Shown here: one piece after another, positions 18,147 through 29,300 of the stretch | How positions within the stretch are numbered: position 1 is the first letter of the stretch | Layout: each line of letters begins with the position of its first letter | NCBI GenBank assembly: GCA_040766885.1 | Contig: JAXGPP010000006.1 | Coordinates: 409,728 to 473,727 of the forward strand | DNA length: 64,000 bases | Reading direction: 5' to 3' | From: JAXGPP01 sp040766885 | Lineage (GTDB): Bacteria > Planctomycetota > Planctomycetia > Pirellulales > Thermoguttaceae | Program-made: the position numbers and the translations under genes | Notes under the pieces: generated by a model | Database searches by the model: none | Told to the model about the DNA's origin: nothing | The model's input: only the letters and a program-made list of their open reading frames with translations

Positions 18147-18893
18147 CTACCTTTCCGCCGACAGCACCTGCCGCAACAACGCCGACAAATCATCATACGG
18201 CACATCGGAAGGGGGGCCTGGAGAGTATTGGAGAATGGCGTTCTGGGTCCGTTCCGGCAGTGACAGGAGCGTTGACGATACGGTCCCAAACGACGGTCCG
18301 GTCATAATGACACCGCGACGGCCACGGGCGTCGGGCTTGCGCGCGAACGTGCGGCTGGCAACAGCCAGGAAGGCCACCGCCGAATCGAGCCTCTGCAGGG
18401 TGAGCAACCGCCGGGCAAACTCCTGACGTTCATCCCGAACGTCGTCCAGATCGCCGTTGGTGAGCAGGTGCAGCCCTGGGGTGAGCGGAATAATCCTGAT
18501 CTCGTCGCCGCCGTAAACGACGGCAGCCGTTTTGGCGTCGGCAACCAGATAATTCACGCCGGCATACTTGTTGGTGGCCAATTCCTTGGCCGCATGCTCC
18601 GCAGCCTGCTGGGTCGTGCGAAAACTGAGCAGTTCGCGGCATAGCAAGCCGCGGGAACGGGGCTCCGCCGGAACCTGCATCTTCATGCGGTTGGCCGCCA
18701 CCGCGACGAGGCCGTACTGGTTGATTCCCAGCCATGTGCCACCGGCCTTGCGATCGATGCCACAGATGACTCGCGGCCGCCCCGACTGGATGCGGGGAGC
18801 TTGGCTCGGACGGTCGAAAGACTCCTCCCGATTCTGGGCCAGGAGGATGGGAGCATCCTCCGCCGCCTGATACTGTATCGCCAGAAGACACAT
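18147..18893 (-). CDS. TANGO2/NRDE family protein
   Basis: The 248-residue protein starts MCLLAIQYQ and has PILLAQNREESFDRP, a variant of the Asn-Arg-Asp-Glu signature that names the NRDE (TANGO2) family, then GGTWLGINQYGLVAVAANR, GVNYLVADA and LHLLTNGDLDD. The cysteine directly after the initiator and the overall layout resemble Ntn hydrolases. The biochemical role in bacteria is unknown; eukaryotic TANGO2 is linked to haem and lipid handling. The start at 18893 has AGGA seven bases upstream and exposes Cys2; a longer frame to 18968 would bury it. It lies upstream of the inositol synthase on the same strand. Confidence 0.85.
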   Translation of the reverse strand: MCLLAIQYQAAEDAPILLAQNREESFDRPSQAPRIQSGRPRVICGIDRKAGGTWLGINQYGLVAVAANRMKMQVPAEPRSRGLLCRELLSFRTTQQAAEHAAKELATNKYAGVNYLVADAKTAAVVYGGDEIRIIPLTPGLHLLTNGDLDDVRDERQEFARRLLTLQRLDSAVAFLAVASRTFARKPDARGRRGVIMTGPSFGTVSSTLLSLPERTQNAILQYSPGPPSDVPYDDLSALLRQVLSAER

Positions 18894-19263
18894 CGATTCG
18901 TCCTGTTCGGCCATCCCACAATTGGCTAACTTAGCCGTTGATTGGCGATTATGACACCCCCTTATCAAGGGGAAGCTGGCGGATCCCAGATTTTTCTACT
19001 TGAGAAGGCGGCGGGAAGGCCGTACGCTTCAAGTTCGCCCATTGCGCGATCGCCGCGCGCTGACGGGAGCACGAATGAGCCTGGGGCGAGGGCCCCTGGA
19101 CTGAAAGCCTTTTGGAGAACCGTTTCAGAGTCCTCAACAAGGTCCGTCGGCCGGATCGTCGACCAGGTTCTGAAACAGCGTCTTTGGACCGAGCATGACG
19201 AGTAGACCCCACCAGCCCCCCGATCGAATCCATCTCCACACGCAGTCCCGCATGGGGAGGTTG
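18894..19263. other. Divergent intergenic region without a convincing gene
   Basis: It separates the leftward NRDE gene from the rightward fabH. A small palindrome CCCCTT-ATC-AAGGGG lies near 18956-18971, and 8-base inverted arms GTTTCAGA/TCTGAAAC lie at 19122-19129 and 19169-19176. An 87-codon frame crosses the middle but has no recognisable composition or Shine-Dalgarno sequence. No consensus promoter was found. Confidence 0.45.
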
Positions 19264-20235
19264 ATGGGAGTTCAAGTGGTGGGAGTCGGCAGCAGTGTTC
19301 CCGACTACTGTGTCCGCAACGAAGATCTCGCCGCGCTTGGCCACGACGCCGACTGGATTGTGCAGCGGACGGGAATTCACCAGCGGCGGCATGCCCCCGA
19401 GGGAGTGGCGACGAGCGATCTGGCGACCGAAGCAGCCCGTCGAGCGATCGATTCGGCTGGCGTTTCGCCCGATGACATCGACCTGTTGATTCTCGGCACC
19501 TTCACTCCCGACATGCCGTTGCCCGCCACCGCCTGTCTGGTGCAGGATCGGCTTGGGCTGCGGGCGCCGGCCATGGACATCCAGGCCGCCTGCGCGAGCT
19601 TTGTCTATGCGATGTACACGGCGATGCAGTTCGTGGCCACGGGTTCCAGCCGGCTGGCCCTGGTCATCGGCGCCGACTGCAACTCGCGGATCGTCAATCC
19701 GGCCGACGCCAGGATCTATCCATTGTTTGGCGACGGCGCCGGCGCCGTGATCTTGGCGCCCGGCAGTCCGGAGCAAGGGTTTCTTTCCTGCGCGTTCGGG
19801 TCGGACGGTTCGGGCACCGGCCTGCTCTGCCGCCGCATGGGCGGCTCGCGACTCCCTTTTCACCACGGCCCCTCGGCCGACGGCTTGCACTTTATGCACA
19901 TGGAAGGCCGGCCCATCTTCAAGTGGGCCGTGCGACTGCTGCACGATACGACTGCCGACGTGCTCCGGGCGGCCGGAATGACGATCGACGATCTCGACCT
20001 GGTGGTCTTCCACCAGGCAAATCTGCGGATCATCAACGCGGCCGCCGAGGAGTTGAAGATCGACCAGCGCCAGATGTTCAACAATGTAGACCGCTACGGC
20101 AACACTTCCGGCGGCAGCATCCCCTTGGTGCTCGACGAGGCACAGCGGGCCGGGCGGATCAAGCGTGGCGATCACATCCTGCTCAGCGGCTTCGGCGCCG
20201 GGCTGGTATGGGGCACCGCGCTGATCCGCTGGTAG
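19264..20235 (+). CDS. 3-oxoacyl-ACP synthase III (FabH-like)
   Basis: Condenses an acyl-CoA starter with malonyl-ACP to begin fatty acid synthesis. The 323-residue protein has the three catalytic residues in context: C110 in DIQAACASF, H250 in VVFHQANLRI and N280 in GNTSGGSIPL. GFGAGLVWG at the C-terminus also matches the family. Start choice is between 19252 and 19264; the latter begins at GVQVVGVGSSVPD, the normal N-terminal strand, with GGGGAGG just upstream. PepF follows 58 bases later. No other fatty-acid gene is nearby, so a specialised KAS III role (starter choice, ladderane-like or polyketide lipid) cannot be excluded. Confidence 0.87.
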   Translation: MGVQVVGVGSSVPDYCVRNEDLAALGHDADWIVQRTGIHQRRHAPEGVATSDLATEAARRAIDSAGVSPDDIDLLILGTFTPDMPLPATACLVQDRLGLRAPAMDIQAACASFVYAMYTAMQFVATGSSRLALVIGADCNSRIVNPADARIYPLFGDGAGAVILAPGSPEQGFLSCAFGSDGSGTGLLCRRMGGSRLPFHHGPSADGLHFMHMEGRPIFKWAVRLLHDTTADVLRAAGMTIDDLDLVVFHQANLRIINAAAEELKIDQRQMFNNVDRYGNTSGGSIPLVLDEAQRAGRIKRGDHILLSGFGAGLVWGTALIRW

Positions 20236-20293
20236 ACTCCCCTCTGCCCGTCGTCCTTTGCCCCGCCCCTTTTCGAGGTCAACGGATCGACTC

Positions 20294-22099
20294 ATGAAAG
20301 AGCTGAAACAGCTTCCCGCGCGGAGCGAGGTCAAGCCGGGCGACACCTGGGACCTCTCCAGCCTCTTTGCCAACGACGATGCCTGGGAGAAGGCGTTCGC
20401 TGAATGGGAAGCCCGGATCGGCGACTACGGACGTTTCGAAGGCAAGCTGGCCGCCGACGCCGACATGCTGCTGTCGTGCCTGGACTTCGACCGCGATTTC
20501 GACCGTGCCGGCGAGCGGCTGGGGGTCTATGCGATGCTCAACGTCGCGGAAGACACCACCGACAGCACCTACCAGCGGATGCAGGGCCGCTACACCAACG
20601 CCGCCAGCCGCGCTGCCCAGGCGGCGGCGTACATCCGCCCGGAGATCCTCGCCATTCCCGCCGCGCGGATGCAGGAGTATCTCCAGGACGAGCGGCTTGC
20701 TCCTTACCGGCTCCAGCTCGAGCGGCTGCTGCGATACAAGCCGCACACGCTCTCCGAGAGCGAGGAGCGGTTGCTGGCCATGCAAAGCGAGATGGCGCAA
20801 GCGGCCGGCAAGATTTTCCGCCAGCTCAATAACGCCGATCTCCGTTTCGGCAACACGAAGAATGAGAAAGGGGAATTGGTCGAGCTGAGCCACGCTACTT
20901 TCTCGACGCTGCTGCATTCACCGAAACGCGCCGTCCGGCAACGCGCGTTCCACCAATACTACCGATCGTATGCCGAGCACCAGTACACTCTGGCCGCTGC
21001 CCTGGAGGGCTCGATCCAGCGCGACATCTACTACGCCAGGGCCCGCAGGTTTCCCAGCGCCTTGGAGGCGGCCCTGTTTCCCGATCGCGTGCCCGTATCG
21101 GTGTACGATCAACTGGTCGCATCGGTGCACCGCCACCTTCCCTCGCTGTACCGCTATTACGATCTCCGCCGCCGGAGGATGAAGCTCAAGGAGATTCACC
21201 ATTACGACACCTACGTGCCGATCCTCAGCGAGTTGGAGACCCGGCACCAGTGGGACGAGGCGGTGGACCTGGTCATCGAGGCCTTGGCTCCCCTGGGTGC
21301 CGAGTATGGCGAGGTCCTCGCCCGCGGACTGCGCGGCCGCTGGTGCGACCGTTACGAGAATCGCGGCAAGCAGAGCGGCGCGTTCAGCGCGGGCTCATTC
21401 GACGGCGACCCATACATTCTCATGAACTACCAGCCGGACGTGCTCGATCACGTGTTCACACTGGCCCACGAGGCCGGCCATTCGATGCACAGCCACTATT
21501 CGGCGAAGAGCCAGCCCTACCAGTACTACGACTACACGATCTTCGTCGCCGAAGTAGCCAGTACGTTCAATGAGGAACTCCTCAGCCGACACCTGATGGG
21601 AAAGGCCCAGGACGATCGACGCCGGGCGTACCTTGTGAACCGGCAGATCGACGCCATGCGAGGCACAATCTTCCGCCAGACGATGTTCGCTGAATTCGAG
21701 AAGATCACACATGGTCTGGCCGAATCGGGCGAGCCGCTCACGGTTGACCGCTTCAAGAGCATCTATCGCGAATTGCTCGAACGCTACTTCGGACCCGACT
21801 TCGCGATTGACGAGGAACTCTCCCTGGAGTGCTTCCGCATCCCGCACTTCTACCGGGCGTTTTATGTCTACAAATACGCCACCGGCATGTCGGCCGCCAT
21901 CGCCCTGGCCGAACGAGTGCTCGGCGGCGGCCAGCGCGAACTGGACGACTATCTCAACTTCCTCCGCAGCGGCTCCTCCAAGGATCCGCTCGACCTGCTC
22001 CGCGATGCCGGTGTCGACATGGAGCAACCGACCGCCGTCGACACCGCGATGGAACGCTTCGGCCGGCTGGTCGACGAACTCGACGAACTGATGGGCTGA
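20294..22099 (+). CDS. pepF: Oligoendopeptidase F (M3 zinc metallopeptidase)
   Basis: Cytoplasmic peptidase that cuts medium-length peptides. The 601-residue protein has the M3 zinc motif H392-EAGH in FTLAHEAGHSMHSHYS and the downstream family segment FVAEVASTFNEELL, whose Glu is expected to be the third zinc ligand. Upstream helices include GDTWDLSSLF and SHATFSTLLHSPKRAVR typical of PepF. Length matches the family (about 600). The start at 20294 gives the usual MKELKQLPARSEV beginning; the frame opens 36 bases earlier but that part is unlike the family. Probably co-transcribed with fabH, with no obvious functional tie. Confidence 0.92.
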   Translation: MKELKQLPARSEVKPGDTWDLSSLFANDDAWEKAFAEWEARIGDYGRFEGKLAADADMLLSCLDFDRDFDRAGERLGVYAMLNVAEDTTDSTYQRMQGRYTNAASRAAQAAAYIRPEILAIPAARMQEYLQDERLAPYRLQLERLLRYKPHTLSESEERLLAMQSEMAQAAGKIFRQLNNADLRFGNTKNEKGELVELSHATFSTLLHSPKRAVRQRAFHQYYRSYAEHQYTLAAALEGSIQRDIYYARARRFPSALEAALFPDRVPVSVYDQLVASVHRHLPSLYRYYDLRRRRMKLKEIHHYDTYVPILSELETRHQWDEAVDLVIEALAPLGAEYGEVLARGLRGRWCDRYENRGKQSGAFSAGSFDGDPYILMNYQPDVLDHVFTLAHEAGHSMHSHYSAKSQPYQYYDYTIFVAEVASTFNEELLSRHLMGKAQDDRRRAYLVNRQIDAMRGTIFRQTMFAEFEKITHGLAESGEPLTVDRFKSIYRELLERYFGPDFAIDEELSLECFRIPHFYRAFYVYKYATGMSAAIALAERVLGGGQRELDDYLNFLRSGSSKDPLDLLRDAGVDMEQPTAVDTAMERFGRLVDELDELMG

Positions 22100-22234
22100 C
22101 GGGATCCGGAGATTTTGGCGGAAGCTGTTACGGTGCGGCCGTCTCGGCCGCGCTTCCTGCTGGCGCGACTCCTGCGCCGCTGAAACGTCGGGCCGATCTC
22201 GAAAGGTCGAGTTGAAAGCCGGGCTCCCATCGGC

Positions 22235-22263
22235 TTGGATGCCATGGCCGCGCTCGATATAAT
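22235..22263 (+). promoter_or_regulatory. Sigma-70-like promoter for the Uma2 gene
   Basis: TTGGAT, a 17-base spacer and a perfect TATAAT lie about 50 bases before the Uma2 start codon. The transcript would start near 22270. Confidence 0.6.
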
Positions 22264-22313
22264 CTATTTGTGGCCGTGAGCGGTGCCGCTCTCTTCCCTG
22301 TGGCCGGTGAGAC

Positions 22314-22877
22314 ATGAGTACCACAGCCCGATTCTCTCTCGCTGAGTACGACCGGATGATCGCGGCCGGTGTGTTCGATGAACGCGACGGCCGGCATTTG
22401 GAACTGATTCACGGGGAGATCCGCGAAATGACTCCACCCGGCCCGGAGCATGAGGAGATCCTGGAATTGCTCACGGAGTGGAGCTATTCCATCCTTCCAT
22501 CCGGGGCGGTCCGTATTCGGATTCAGGACAGCATCGGCTTGCCGCCTCTCGAAAGCGCTCCGGAGCCGGATGTTGTATGGGCGGTGAGGAAGTCATATCG
22601 CCGCGTTCGGCCGAGCGCGAAACGAATCCTGCTGATTATCGAGGTTTCCGACAGCAGCCTGAATTACGATCGCCACGAGAAGGCGGATCTATACGCCGCG
22701 GCCGGAATCGCCGATTACTGGATCGTCAATATTCCTGAACAGAACGTTGAGGTCCGGCGGCAGCCCACCGATGCAAAGTACCGGTTGCTGGAGGTTTTTA
22801 GCGGCGGGCAGGAGGTTCGCCCACTGGCCTTCCCGCAAATCGCTCTCCGCCCGGCGATTCTGTGGGCGGAGCGGTGA
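22314..22877 (+). CDS. Uma2 family (DUF820) putative PD-(D/E)XK endonuclease
   Basis: The 187-residue protein matches Uma2/DUF820, a restriction-endonuclease fold family greatly expanded in cyanobacteria and planctomycetes and of unknown biological role. Visible landmarks are YDRM near the N-terminus, LELIHGEIREMTPPGPEHEEI, the acidic motif PEPDVVW, LLIIEVSDSSLNYDRHEKADLYAAAGIADYWIVN read as the D...ExS/K catalytic strand and helix, and a C-terminal strand. Usual length is 180-200. It stands alone, has its own promoter and converges on the next gene within 18 bases. Confidence 0.85.
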   Translation: MSTTARFSLAEYDRMIAAGVFDERDGRHLELIHGEIREMTPPGPEHEEILELLTEWSYSILPSGAVRIRIQDSIGLPPLESAPEPDVVWAVRKSYRRVRPSAKRILLIIEVSDSSLNYDRHEKADLYAAAGIADYWIVNIPEQNVEVRRQPTDAKYRLLEVFSGGQEVRPLAFPQIALRPAILWAER

Positions 22878-22895
22878 CGATCGGTCGGCTGCCCC

Positions 22896-23918
22896 TCAGA
22901 TCGGCTTGAGCGTGGTGACCCACAACAGAGGCTTGCCGGCTTCGTCCAGCCGGACTTCGCTTTTCAGCCTGGCCTGAAACAGCGTCTTGTCCAGGAGCAG
23001 GCTGTAGGTTGTTCGCCGCTGAGGCAGATTGACGATCGTCTTTTCCGGATCGATGCCGTGGCGGGCCAGCGCGTTGTGATCCACCAGCACTGGCACGTTG
23101 AGCCGTTCGCCGACCGCCTTCAGAACGGTAGTGATCGGCACGTTTTGCACGTTGATGTCGAGAAACTCGTGCATCGACGGCAGAACTTCCGCGGGTCGCT
23201 TCTCCGACTCCCAGCCTACTGGCCAGAGTTCCATATCCTTTCGCGCGGGCACAATCCGATACTCAATGCCGCCGGATCCGGTCTCTCCCACGACGAGGGC
23301 AAATCCGAGCGGTCGCACGACACAGGCCAAGGCCGTGCCGCACGACACGCCGGACAGTTCCTCGGCGATCGTGTCGCTTTGAGCGGGCTCGCGCAGCGAC
23401 GCATCGGCCCGCAGCGGCGAGGCGAGCGTTGGGGCGACGCGGCGAATGAAGTCGGCGCGGGCGATTCCCTGGGTAGAGAAACCGACTGGCTGCGCCAGGT
23501 CGCGGCGGGCTCGATCCAGCGCGCTGCTGCCGAGTCCGAATGCCCCTTTTGCCTCGCGCTCGCTGAGCGGGCCGTGGGCCCCCAGATCGTCGAGCCACGC
23601 CGCCAGCCGCCGGGACTCGGTCGGCCGAAAGCGCGCTCCGGGTACGACGATCTCGCCCGTTGAAACCAGCGCGCCGGTGACGAAATAGGTTGGCGACGAA
23701 TCGGGTCCGCGCCGCTCGATGCCCGTCACGTCGCCCGGCCGCTCAGAGCGAATCCGCAGGTTTTGCACCCCAGCCTGGCCCAGCGCCCGCAACCACTCCT
23801 GGCCAGCCGTTGCCGGCACCCGTGCCTCGATATAGACCTCTAGCTCGACTCGGCCTGCCCCCAGGGCCACACTGGGAAGAACAATCGCAAGCGGGAGTAT
23901 CAATCCGCCGAACCGCAT
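22896..23918 (-). CDS. Secreted protein with C-terminal secretin/TonB short N-terminal (STN)-like domain
   Basis: I do not recognise the full 340-residue protein. It has a signal peptide (about 1-20, LPLAIVLPSVALGAG) and a middle region rich in Ala, Arg and Leu. The C-terminal portion (about 245-340) reads FLDINVQNVPITTVLKAVGERLNVPVLVD followed by IVNLPQRRTTYSLLLDKTLFQA. That is the pattern of the STN/N0 domain at the front of secretins and TonB receptors. No barrel or secretin core follows, so it is an isolated domain. AAGGAG nine bases upstream supports the ATG at 23918. It is divergent from the TIM-barrel isomerase gene. Possibly an envelope or pilotin-like partner; this is speculative. 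Confidence 0.6.
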   Translation of the reverse strand: MRFGGLILPLAIVLPSVALGAGRVELEVYIEARVPATAGQEWLRALGQAGVQNLRIRSERPGDVTGIERRGPDSSPTYFVTGALVSTGEIVVPGARFRPTESRRLAAWLDDLGAHGPLSEREAKGAFGLGSSALDRARRDLAQPVGFSTQGIARADFIRRVAPTLASPLRADASLREPAQSDTIAEELSGVSCGTALACVVRPLGFALVVGETGSGGIEYRIVPARKDMELWPVGWESEKRPAEVLPSMHEFLDINVQNVPITTVLKAVGERLNVPVLVDHNALARHGIDPEKTIVNLPQRRTTYSLLLDKTLFQARLKSEVRLDEAGKPLLWVTTLKPI

Positions 23919-24156
23919 GGCAATCAACTCCTTTGTTCCCTTCGCACCGGCCGAAGATCGGGTTCCATATCGTCCCTCTTCCGATTATAGCCCGCGGCTC
24001 GTCCTCCGCCGCCCAGGGGGGGAGTTACAGCGGTGACCGGATATGTCACAATAGCCACCGATAGTCTTCGGTCGAACCCTCCGGCGGGGTCCCCGGTCCG
24101 GCGCGTCCGACATCCCAGAATACGGTATCCCACGTTAGATCGCGGAGGAGCACAGC

Positions 24157-25173
<1,017 letters not shown>

Positions 25174-25191
25174 CGCGAACCACCCCACAGG

Positions 25192-25217
25192 CCCCTCTCC
25201 CGTTCGCGGGAGAGGGG
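25192..25217. terminator. UUCG-loop hairpin between converging genes
   Basis: A perfect 11-base stem (CCCCTCTCCCG and CGGGAGAGGGG) is closed by a TTCG tetraloop 19 bases after the isomerase stop codon. It faces the 3' end of the lipid kinase gene, so it may terminate both. No T-tract follows. The same sequence type occurs as a dispersed intergenic repeat in many bacterial genomes. Confidence 0.6.
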
Positions 25218-25299
25218 ATCCATCCACTCGGTTCAACAGTTTCAATCGGAGCGGCCTGCCCGACGGTCGGGCAACTTCTCTTCTGCCCGCCGCACTCGA

Positions 25300-26241
25300 T
25301 CAGCCCGTTATCGGCGCCGTCGGTAGCAGGTGAAACGGCAGCGCCCGCGGCCGCAACTCGAACCGGAACATCGTGCCGTGGATCGGTTCGCCATCCACGT
25401 TGACCTGCAATTCCTCCCGGGTGTGGACCTCGACCCACGGAACGCGCGTGTAAACGACCCGATCGAGATTGGCCTCGGGGCGCAGCGTCATGTAGTCCGA
25501 CAACAGCGTGCCCAACTCCGTCCAGGATACGTTGGGGATAACGACGACATCGAACACCCCGTCGTCGAGCACCGCCTGGGGGGCCAGGCGGAAACCGCCG
25601 CCGGCCTGCGGCCCGTTGGCCACCGCCAGCGCCAGCAAATCTCCCTCCCAGTCGAAGTCGGGACCGGTGAGGCGCGCGTAGCGCGGTTCGACTTGGGTAA
25701 ACTGCACCAGGCCGGTGAGAAAATAGGCGAACCGTCCCAGCGCCTGCTTGAGTCCCTGGGGCGTGTCGGTGGTTACCTCGGCCCCAAAGCCGCCGCTGGC
25801 GGCGTTCACGAACCAGTGGCCGTTCACCCGGCCCACGTCGATCGGCACGGCCTGAGTCTCGATGGCCAATTGGAATGCCAGTTTCGGATCGTCGGACGGA
25901 ATGCCGCAGGCGGTGGCGAAATCGTTGCCGGTCCCAAACGGAACCAGGCCGACGGAGCACGCGGCTCGGCCGTCTTTGAGCACGCCGTTGAGCACGCCGT
26001 GCAGCGTGCCGTCGCCACCGGCGGCGACGACGGTGTCAACTCCCGCGGCGACCGCCTCCTCGGTGAGGCGGCTCGCCTCGGAAGGATGATCGATCGGCCG
26101 AACGGTGACTTCATGCCCCCTCGAGCGGCTCTCCTCAATCGCCGCGGCGAAGGCCTCGTCGGCCTCCGCCGGGCGGTTGCAGACCACGAGAACCCGCCGC
26201 GTGCGGTACACGGTGGGCGGGGGTTGGCCATTGGTTGTCAT
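25300..26241 (-). CDS. YegS/DagK-like lipid kinase
   Basis: Phosphorylates a lipid such as diacylglycerol at the inner face of the membrane. The 313-residue protein has the catalytic-domain signature VVAAGGDGTLHGVLNG, PFGTGNDFA for nucleotide binding, and NAASGGFGAEV and DDGVFDVVVIP in the C-terminal beta-sandwich. HGTMFRFELRPRALPFHLLP closes the domain as in YegS/BmrU. The start at 26241 has AGGAG six bases upstream. It follows the GH106-like gene on the same strand, with a hairpin in the 67-base gap, so read-through is possible but may be weakened. Confidence 0.88.
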   Translation of the reverse strand: MTTNGQPPPTVYRTRRVLVVCNRPAEADEAFAAAIEESRSRGHEVTVRPIDHPSEASRLTEEAVAAGVDTVVAAGGDGTLHGVLNGVLKDGRAACSVGLVPFGTGNDFATACGIPSDDPKLAFQLAIETQAVPIDVGRVNGHWFVNAASGGFGAEVTTDTPQGLKQALGRFAYFLTGLVQFTQVEPRYARLTGPDFDWEGDLLALAVANGPQAGGGFRLAPQAVLDDGVFDVVVIPNVSWTELGTLLSDYMTLRPEANLDRVVYTRVPWVEVHTREELQVNVDGEPIHGTMFRFELRPRALPFHLLPTAPITG

Positions 26242-26259
26242 GCGGTTCTCCTGACGCAC

Positions 26260-26289
26260 CCGCGGAGCGAGGACAACCTCGCTCCGCGG
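26260..26289. repeat. Perfect 13-bp stem hairpin between GH106-like and lipid kinase genes
   Basis: CCGCGGAGCGAGG and CCTCGCTCCGCGG pair without mismatch around an ACAA loop. It lies 20 bases past the glycosidase stop and 19 bases before the kinase start. Without a T-tract it may be a processing or attenuation hairpin, or a dispersed repeat. Confidence 0.6.
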
Positions 26290-26308
26290 TAACAAGCGGC
26301 GCGTAATG

Positions 26309-29300
26309 CTATTCCGGCCGATTGGTCAGGACAAACGGTTCCAGCAGGCCATAGCCTACCGTATGGTACCCTCCGCCGGGCGGCGGACCGCCCTCCGGCG
26401 CTACCCGGAACGCGTGCGGCCACGCGGCTCCAAGCCGCGGATTGCCGTGGTGCGGACCGAGCGTATTCTTCAGTGTGCCGACGATCACCACCTCGACCGT
26501 GTTCTCGCCGGCCTGGATGGCATCGGTCACATCGCAGGTCCAAGGCTGGTAGGCCAGCCGGCGGACCGGCCGGCCGTTGACGCTCACCCGAGCCACGCTT
26601 CCGTACCAGGCCGGCAGCGACACCTCGTAGCGGCCGCTCTTCTTCGTGGTCGAGAAGGTCTGAGTGTATGCCACACCCTGGGCGTAGAACGGGTGGCCCT
26701 GTTCGTTCCAGTTTCCAAGCTCGAGCGGCTCATCCGCAGTGAGCACAAACCCGGCACCGGTCGCCCGCAGGCGGAAATCGCCGGTCACGTAGGCAGGCTC
26801 GATTTCATGCATAATGCTGAACGGCTGCGCCTTGAGCGTCACCACGTTTTCGCCCGCCTTGGCCTCGTTGGCAATCGGGATCTGGATGAAGGCACGGTCG
26901 AGCCACCAGTCGCCGGCACTGGCCTGAACCGGCTGGCCGTTGCACGTGATTGAGTACAAATCGGGCCGCTCGATCACAATGCTGAGCCGCTCCGGGACGT
27001 TGCCTTCGACCGTGAAACGATAACTCATCTCGAAGCCGCTTTCGGGCGGAAACGTCTTGCGGATCAGTTCGTCGCGGAACTGCACTTCACTGTCCCACGG
27101 ATTACGCGGCATGCCGTTCTTCTGGAACGCCATCTGGTTGGCGACGTAGAAGTAGACATTCTTTCGCGTCTCGCCCCCGGCGGTGATGTCAACGTAGTCG
27201 AGCGTGAGCACGTTGGGGCCCAGACGGTGAATCTGCATCTGCCCGTCGGGCTTGAGCGTCACCGCGTCAGCGGCCGCCGGTGCTGCTGCGGCAGCAGAAG
27301 CCGGCTTGCCCGACAGCAGCACGAGCAGGCTGCCGCAGGGCGGAAGGCTGTAGCGGGCCTCGACCGTCCCATCTTTGAAAGTGCAGCCGTAGGGCGACGC
27401 CGCGCCGGTCTGCGGGTCCCATTGCTCGATGCTCGCCGCCTTGGCAACGAAGCTGCCGGTCGAGGGAGCTTCGATGCTCGTATTGACCAGGAAGAGCAAC
27501 TCACCGTCATCGAGCCGGCGGCGCTGGTGGAAGAGTTTGCCGGAATCGCCCTCGTCGCGCCGGATCACGAAGCCATCGTCGGAGAGTGACAAGAGCGTTT
27601 CAGGCAGCTTTGCGGCCTCCAGGCGAGCCCAGCCGGCCTGATCGGCGGCCTTTTGCAGGCGATCCGAAGGTTGTCCATCGACCAGGGAGGGCGGATCACC
27701 GCAGCAGATGATACGGCCCCCCGCTTTGGCGAAATCCTCGATCAGCTTCGCGGTCCTGTCGTTGAGGCCTGCGGTGCCCGGCGGGAGGACCACGGTGTGG
27801 TACTCGGCCTCCCCGACGCGAAGTTGCTTGCCGCTCACGCTTCCGTGGTCGCCCATGATCTGCTCGCAGCCTAGGTCGTACTCCACCTGGGCCGCCTCGA
27901 GCCGGTTGACCAGATCCTGGAACTCGTTGCCGAGTTGCCCCAGTTGCTGCTTGTGGCCCGGATCCGGTTGATAGAGCCACGCCGAAGTGGTGGGCTCGAG
28001 GACCAGGATTCGGTTGACCTGCTTGCCGGAGGAGATGGCCGCCGAGAGCCGTGTGAAGTACTCGGCCATCACGTGGTAGTCTTCCCACCACGGCTCGTGG
28101 TAAGAAAACGACTGCGGATGATCGCGCTTCCGCGCACCACGGAGCGTGATGTACGACAGGTGCTCGTCCATCGTGTTCACGCCCAGCACGTAGAGCCAGT
28201 CGCCAATCCGCTTCATGTCCTCGAAGCGGAGATCCCATCCGCCGGCGCCGTAGGCCTCGCAGAGAGTGCGCTGGCGTCCGATCTGGTTGGCCACGCTCGC
28301 AAGCTCTCTGACAAACCGCGCGTTGCCGAACTGGGCGTTCACTCCTTCGTCGTACTGGTTCATCAGGCAGTCGATCGCCGGCCGCTGGTGCCAGGCATAC
28401 ATCGCCATGTTGTCCGGTCCGTGCGACGTGCCCGGCCAGCCGTGTTCCCAATAGTGGCCGGTGAACTCCAGATTGTGCTGTTCGCAATACTCGTAGCAGG
28501 GCTTGGCCCAATGTTCGATGAACTGTTCCAGCAGAAGCTGGTGATAATTGTGCCGCACTCGCTGCCAATCGCCTGTCGGCCGCAGCAGAGCAGGGAGATG
28601 GTCGGCGATGTTGTAGCCCCACCGCTCCTGCGATTCCTCGGCCAGGTGCTCGTTCCAGTGGATGCCGCCCGCTGGGGTCAGGTGCGGCTCGTCAGTGAAA
28701 ACGCCCGGACAACGGCCGCCGAACTCCTGGCCGATCTCCCGCCGGTAAGGCTCCAGGGTCACTTCGATGAATTTCTCCGTCACCCCCGGTTTGAGCAGAT
28801 CGACGTACCACTTGCCGGCGAACCAACCGCCCGCTGGGGCCTCGATCCAGGAGAAGACCATGTATTTGCCTTCGGGCAGCGACTGGCCGGCGCGAGCTGC
28901 GCCGGTCACCTGCTCGTAACCATCGCCGGTCATGCGGAACACGGCCGCCACTTCGGAGCCGAGGTTCTCCGGCCGGGGGACCTCGCGCATTGCCAGGCCG
29001 CGACCGCGGGATTCCGGCATCGCGTCCGGCACCAGCCCGCCGGCAAAGCCTGAAGGATAGGAGTTCTCGTCGTAAATCCAGATGTTCATGTCGAGCCGCT
29101 CGGCCTCGCGCAAAGCGACTTTCCACAGCCGGAACCAATCATCGCTGAGATAAGGCGTCATCAGCCCGGGCCGCGGATGGACGAAGGCCTGCTTTACTTT
29201 CTGCCGGGCGAGATCCTCGAGCGTGCCGGCGATCTGCTCTTCGGTCAGCAGGTCATTCCAGACCCACAGTGGCGCCGAAGCGTATTCGCGCGGCGGATTG

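Noticed and set aside
18942..19205. 87-codon frame before fabH, considered as a possible rpmF-like small gene
   Set aside because: No L32 zinc-ribbon cysteines, no Shine-Dalgarno sequence, no coherent composition.
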